NCBI GenBank assembly: GCA_963970005.1 | Contig: CAXAMN010029027.1 | Coordinates: 1,485,420 to 1,549,419, forward strand | Reading direction: 5' to 3' | From: Durusdinium trenchii | Lineage: Eukaryota > Sar > Dinophyceae > Suessiales > Symbiodiniaceae | Length of the DNA: 64,000 bases | Shown: piece by piece, positions 59,016-64,000 of the stretch | How positions within the stretch are numbered: the first letter of the stretch is position 1 | Layout: every line of letters starts with the position of its first letter | The notes under the pieces: model-generated | What the model was told of the DNA's origin: nothing | Seen by the model: only the letters and a program-made list of their open reading frames with translations | Databases searched by the model: none | Made by a program: the position numbers and the translations under genes

Positions 59016-62000
59016 AATCTTTACTTTTATCATTTTGGATCCACTTGCTCCACAAGCTGACAGTCATGAATATTTTCAGGCTGCGTTACCTTGGACTGAA
59101 AACCTGCTTCCTGGAGGGACAAATTTTAACAGTGATGTTCTTCCAAACTGCCAAGAGTGTGCTTCTGACAGTTCATGGACTGTTATAACAGAATCCAGCT
59201 GCAGACTAGTTTGGTTGCAGATACCAAGAGAATTTCATCCCCTAGCAAGTCACTATGTGTCCCTCATTGGAAAGGATCCTTTCTTTGCCAAAGGTCGCTC
59301 CTGGAAATGTGTGTCAGTTGTCATCCACCAAGGCCATGACCTGCTCAATGGTGAAGATCAACCTGCGGAACATTTCTACGTTCTTGAAAATGATGGACCC
59401 AAGTGTGAGTACTATTGTTATAACAATGCCGCAGGTCTCCATCATGCTGATGATACCAAAATTAGGCCAGGAGACAGAATCTGTGCACTTCTCTTTCGAA
59501 CCTCAGACATTACCACCAAATGGCCACTTCACTGTACCCTTCCAAACCGAAGACAGCAGAGGAACAATGTTGCAAGACAAGAAAAGGGTAAGAGAGGAAA
59601 AAATATGCGTGGCCCCAGAGTCCTGCTCAGCTCTACCAAAAGAACTGTTCCAGGAAAGCAGTCTACAAGCCTGGCGCAAAAATCCATGCAGGATAATGCT
59701 CAGGACACGTATGGTGAGGAGTTATATGGTCCGCCCGAAGATGATATACACATTGTGCCTGTTGAAACCATTAGTAACATTGAAGACTATCTATCTCAGT
59801 CTCATGCTGAATTGCAGAGCACCTTATCTAAGCAACAGGGGAATGGCGACCCGTGTCGTCTTTCCTTGGGGGCAACAGGTACAATAGAAACACCTCATAG
59901 GCTTGGCAATAGCCCAGCTAGGCCCGGCCCGTATACCCTCGATGACAGTAAAGGCAGGGCTGGCGCAACCAAGAATATCATTGAAATTGCCAAATCCGTC
60001 AGCTCCAAAGACGATGCTGATATTTCCAAGCCTCCATATGCCATCCTAAGTATGTTTGATGGATGCGGCTCCTCGGTTGACATCATAGAATCCAAAATCG
60101 GGTATCGCCCTAACTTTTGGTTTACACACCCCATTCGGTATGATCGTGACTGGCACGATACGCTTTCGGCTTACCGACGGTGTGTCTCTCCCTGGCCACA
60201 TATCCCAGAGCCTACTGAGCAGGACTACATTGAGCACCTCTTGCTCACTAAGGACTCGGCACCAGGACCTGACGGGCTACCATATGCCCTCTGGCGAGTC
60301 TTCCCACAACAGACAGCTATGATTCTCAGTGATGACTTTCATCATATCTTGTCTGGTACACTAGCACCGCCCACACAAGTCGGAGTTTGGATCCCTAAAG
60401 CAAAGCAGGGGCCTACAGCAGATTTCTTCCGTCCGCTAGGTATGCCTGATACTCTCGATAGACTGCAAGACGGCACTGCTGCTGCCATACTATTCCGGGT
60501 TACGCGCCACAGCTTCCATCCTGCCCAGACCCTGCTGAACTCCTTCGAGAACCCCAAGAGGGCAGTATTAGAAGTCCAAGGAGCCCTTGAAGGCTCCACA
60601 CCTGCCTCTGCGCTCTTTGCTGACCTCTCCAAAGCTTTCGAGCGAGTAAATGCGCATTGGATACTCCACATCCTTCGCATCCGTCAATGTACCCCGTGGG
60701 TTCTCCAACTCGCACGTTACCTACTCTTTGGCAGACGTATTCGACACAAAGTCCAGGGACGGCTTCTGCCAGCGAGAGATGTACATTCCGGAGTCGACAT
60801 GGGAAGATCCACGTCGGTATATTTCTTCTGCCTGGCCATGGATCCAATATTTGTTGTGCTCAATCGGATTGCGCGGGTTTTTGTTGTTGTTGGATATGTG
60901 GATGACAATAGTATTGTTGGCCACCAAGAAGACTCTACATGGGTTGAAGAGGTTTTCAAGAATATCAGGAAGTGGCGAACAGCTGGATTTGTCATGGACA
61001 TGCACAACTGTTGGCAGGTTGGTTTCTCCAATCTTAGAGAAAACATCTTGTATAAAGTTGAAGAAGTCTGGAGTCACGTAACCCCCATTCATGAGGATGG
61101 GCAAGCTACTTGCAGTGCAGCTCTCCAGCGTGTCCCCAGCTATGCACGTCACTTTGTCCTTAGACACGGTGACCACTGCATACAAATGCCCTCTGAAGCT
61201 ATTCCGAGGCTATCATCGGAAGGGCGCCCGCTGCTCTGCCGCTTAGCGGCAAGCCCATGTCAGTGTCGATCAAAGACACAGTTACTCACCAATGCGGAAT
61301 ATACCCCCAGTCAGTTGTATCGGCTTGACCATGCAGGTCTTGGTGGACAGTGTATAGTGCCATCCACGGTCAACTTGGGCCTCACACTCCACACTGGGTG
61401 GACTTGTCAGCTCACGAGCAACGTTATGATCAAAACTCAAATACAGTCATCCATGACAAACCTATTGTCCAAGCAGTTAGCCAAATTCCGAACGAGGCTA
61501 GCAGCTGCGAACAGAGCTAACCTCAGCATTCATGCTAAGATCATATACTTTAACACTTTCTCGCTGAGCCTTTTCTACTATTCGCAAACCCACCGATTCT
61601 TCTCCCCCGCGCTCATAAAACCACTCTATCAAGCCATGGCGGATTTTTTGTTGAAGCGACACTGGTTCCCGCAACACCTACTTGTAGGTCTCTGTCGTTG
61701 GTTACGTATCGGCCCACTGCTTGATCCAGCAATTATGCAGGCAATCTCATTGTTCGGATGTTACCTGCGGCAAGGATACAAATCCCTTGAAGAAGAGCAC
61801 GAAGGATCCTATGCTGCACAAATTCAACAGTGCTGGAGGTATTGGCAAGCGCAACTCCCTGCTGAAGACATTCAACGTCTCTTAGTCCTTTTGCGACAGG
61901 ACAATACGCCCACACAGAGGGCAGGTCGTTTCAAGCATTTTTTCAAACAGACAGCCATCGCTCGGCTTCTGGAAGCCTCCCATAGACACTTGACTAATCG

Positions 62001-62457
62001 GATACACCAAAATGGCTGGGCCCTGGGACCCTCTATTGAATTCCTTGGTTGGCTTGCAGATCTCCCTACGGCACAAGTAGGGGCAGTGCCGCGGTATGCA
62101 GTTCTTCGATGGGCGTTAGGAGAAGATGCAGACTTCTGGTTACCCCTTCGAGGCAAGCTTAGCCGTAGCCAACCCTGCCTATGGTGTCAGAACAACACAC
62201 GGTGCTTTCCGCAAGGACCTGGGTATGGGGCATCATGCCCATCTTGCTTCCAGCCAGCAGCAGCGAGGGATGTTGCCCTGCACAATCTCGTTGAAGAGAG
62301 CCATGCCTTCTTACAGTTTCATAAGATTGAAATGCCTCCCCTCACACGGCTACCCCCTGCGTTTTCTCGTCTTGCTGCTTCGGAGGGGTGCCGCGCGCCA
62401 GATTCCTATGTCCCCTGCGTACTATGCCAACGGGGTATTAACTCTATTGATCACTGA
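58998..62457 (+). pseudogene. LINE ORF2-RT fusion, copy 2 (methyltransferase and endonuclease deleted)
   Basis: Resumes the protease after the A7 frameshift (CQECASDSS, His box EHFYVLEN, YNNAAGL) and reaches LSMFDGCGSSVDI, the methyltransferase motif I. At about 60110 it jumps in frame from GYRP to FWFTHPIRYDRDW, the region just before RT. RT is complete in one frame: SAPGPDGLPYALW, ADLSKAFERVNA, GYVDDNSIVG and the CLWC/CPSC zinc motif. It stops at TGA 62455, where copy 1 has TGG in the CCHC zinc motif. Lacking endonuclease, it could not move by the usual target-primed route on its own. Confidence 0.8.
61148..61173 (+). repeat. CTTA-loop hairpin inside RT coding sequence, copy 2
   Basis: Same place in the protein as 35658-35683; arms GTCACTTTGTC and GACACGGTGAC pair with one mismatch. 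It shows the hairpin predates the split of the two copies. Confidence 0.7.
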
Positions 62458-64000
62458 CTCTCTTTCTGTCAGGTTGCTCACCTGACATGGATTGCCCTGT
62501 GGGCCTCCCCGGCCCCGGAGATTGACTGGCGTAAGGTGCCTTCCCGCAGTACAGGGGTAGCACTCTGCTATATGCTTTTTCATCTCCGGCGGCTTGTAAC
62601 TGAATATGGTGGACTAAGACCAGTCATTGCTTGTGTGCGCATCCGCTCCATCTCGCAACACGTACTTGATCTGTGGCAACGAACCTATCGTTCTTTACCA
62701 AGCACTTTGCTTAGATACTTTCGCGCCCCGCCTCAAGCTGGTGATGCCTCGTGTGTTGACTCCACCAAACTTAGGCTGCAGCGCTTTCCTACTGTAGCGC
62801 TTGAATCTGCTTTGTTCCCGCCCAAGGGGCTCAGTACCACTCAGCCGTTTGCCAAAGGTGATACAATTGCCATTTTGGCCAAGAATGACAACCGTCTGCG
62901 GCTCCTATTACTACAGCGTAGGAAGCTCCCTTTTTCCCACGGCTACAGCTTGCCTGGTGCCCTTCCTATGCCACTGTGGATCCACGCACCTGCGCCTACA
63001 GGCCACGGATGACCTGCCTGCTAACACTAGCCTCCTACTCAGTGAACCGCATGAATGGCAAGGATGCCTTGTCCAATTCGATGGTTCTGCGCATAAACAC
63101 ACTCAAACAGGCGGAGCTGGAGTTAGCTTGCTTCACGTCACGCAGTCATCCACGACACTTGTCCAGTGGCTCTCCATTCCCCTTCTCTCCTGCACTGACA
63201 ACGTAATAGCGGAAGCCCACGCTTGTCGCGCTGCCATAAAACTTGCCTTTGAGTACTATGTGTCCTGCCTATCCAAAGGCGCATTTGTTGACAGTGTCGT
63301 TGTGCAAGGAGACATTTTGCCGATCATCAATTACCTTCAGCACATAGGTCGGGTCAAAAAACCGGCAGTAGTTGCCATTCTCGACCAATGTCAACAACTA
63401 TTAGCCCGCGCACCGTGCCTCTTCCGCCTTGTCTATCTACCAAGAGAATGTAATCAACTTGCAGACTACTTCGCGGGTCAGGCAAGCGCGGCGGCTAAGG
63501 AAGCCTCAGGCACCCCACTGGTACCCCTGCATCACGCAGCTCTTCCGCCGTACCAACTTGCACAATCACTAGGTTTTATTATTGAACAGGGAGATTGTAC
63601 ACAAGTCCCTGCCTTCGTTCTTACGGAGTGCCCCTCTCCTGCTCCACAGGAACTCTACACGTTACTGCGCCTGTATCCGCGCTATAAATTCGTTTCATTG
63701 GACTACATTGCCTCCTCTGTACCAGCTGCGCATCGCCTTACGGTTGGGTACAAGCCTACTATTGCTGCTCAGGGGGGTAGATACTATGCAGTAGGCAGTA
63801 CAGCTCAGCGACTGCCACGACAAGTGCGGCTCCTTCTCTTTGGCAGCTCACACTGGGAGATAGATATCAGCGGTGCGCACTATGAGCTTATGAGACGACT
63901 TTGCAAAACAGCAGCAGTCCACTTAGACTTACCTCCGATTGCACAAGCGCGAATGTGTCTGCGAGACGCAATCCGCGATCAGATTGCTGGAGGTGATATA
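62458..64000 (+). pseudogene. LINE zinc finger, RNase H and polymerase-like domain, copy 2 (runs off the window)
   Basis: Follows the TGA directly with LSFCQVAHLTW. It stays in frame to about 62930, where a T5 run (copy 1 has T3) shifts the frame. From 62936 the frame is open to the window end: LVQFDGSAHKH, AEAHACRAAIK, VVQGDILPII and ECNQLADYF for RNase H, then QRLPRQVRLLLFG and WEIDISGAHYELMRR, motif A of the polymerase-like domain. The motif A block is identical to copy 1 despite silent differences nearby, which points to selection on this domain. Confidence 0.75.

Larger units (their letters stand above)
54901..64000 (+). mobile_element. LINE-type retrotransposon, copy 2 (internally deleted, cut by window end)
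   Basis: Same order as copy 1 from leader relic through ORF1, protease, RT, RNase H and start of the polymerase-like domain. A 4.2 kb internal segment (most of the methyltransferase, the linking ORF and the endonuclease) is missing. It also has a stop at 56163, an A7 frameshift at 58998, a TGA in place of TGG at 62455 and a T5 frameshift at 62931. As read it is not functional. Confidence 0.8.

Noticed and set aside
1-64000. Search for CRISPR arrays, rRNA and tRNA genes
   Set aside because: No regularly spaced repeats with unique spacers, no rRNA segments and no convincing cloverleaf were seen; eukaryotic context.

Overview
The window looks like nuclear DNA of a dinoflagellate, probably a Symbiodiniaceae-like alga. 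The main evidence is a series of relict copies of the dinoflagellate spliced leader (CCGTAGCC, a T-rich spacer, then GGCTCAAG) at the 5' ends of transcription units. Other support comes from large intronless polyprotein ORFs, Ty1/copia and LINE elements of unusual composition, BspA-type leucine-rich-repeat genes and methyltransferase-like domains.

Layout. 1-3712: 3' part of a decayed Ty1/copia element with reverse transcriptase, RNase H, a membrane segment, a dUTPase and a candidate LTR. 3713-6480: AT-rich island flanked by an imperfect inverted repeat, with two small basic ORFs. 6540-8852: broken Pif1-like helicase with zinc ribbons. 9300-17290: intron-rich DNA; the best-supported gene (exons about 14154-16008) encodes a cytosine-methyltransferase-like fold. 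17293-24321, minus strand: an uninterrupted 2342-residue copia polyprotein with an extra methyltransferase-like domain between protease and integrase. 24345-24800: internally deleted fragment of the helicase ORF found whole further on. 25750-39486: LINE copy 1. 39554-52394: a 294-residue ORF, an alpha/beta-hydrolase plus SF1-helicase giant ORF (with a 400-base assembly gap near its start) and two tandem ubiquitin-like/BspA-LRR genes. 52790-54760: repeats R2 and R3. 54901-64000: LINE copy 2, cut by the window end.

The region from 24.3 kb onward reads as one ordered unit seen about one and a half times: helicase ORF, R repeat, leader relic, LINE, small ORF, helicase ORF, BspA genes, R repeats, leader relic, LINE. 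The LINE is exceptional. In order it encodes an unknown ORF1 protein, a USP-like cysteine protease, a DNMT3-like cytosine methyltransferase, an endonuclease, a reverse transcriptase, a zinc-finger region, an RNase H and a C-terminal domain whose motifs resemble superfamily-A (TVpol-like) polymerases.

The most striking undescribed signal is a family of about 30-nt hairpins. They share the loop CTTA, have otherwise variable 8-14 bp stems, and all lie in the same strand orientation. Nineteen were found by eye between 25.9 and 61.2 kb, in UTRs, spacers and inside coding sequence. Some pairs share 16-18 identical nucleotides at unrelated sites, once in two different reading frames of the same ORF. 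This suggests a miniature mobile or templated hairpin element.
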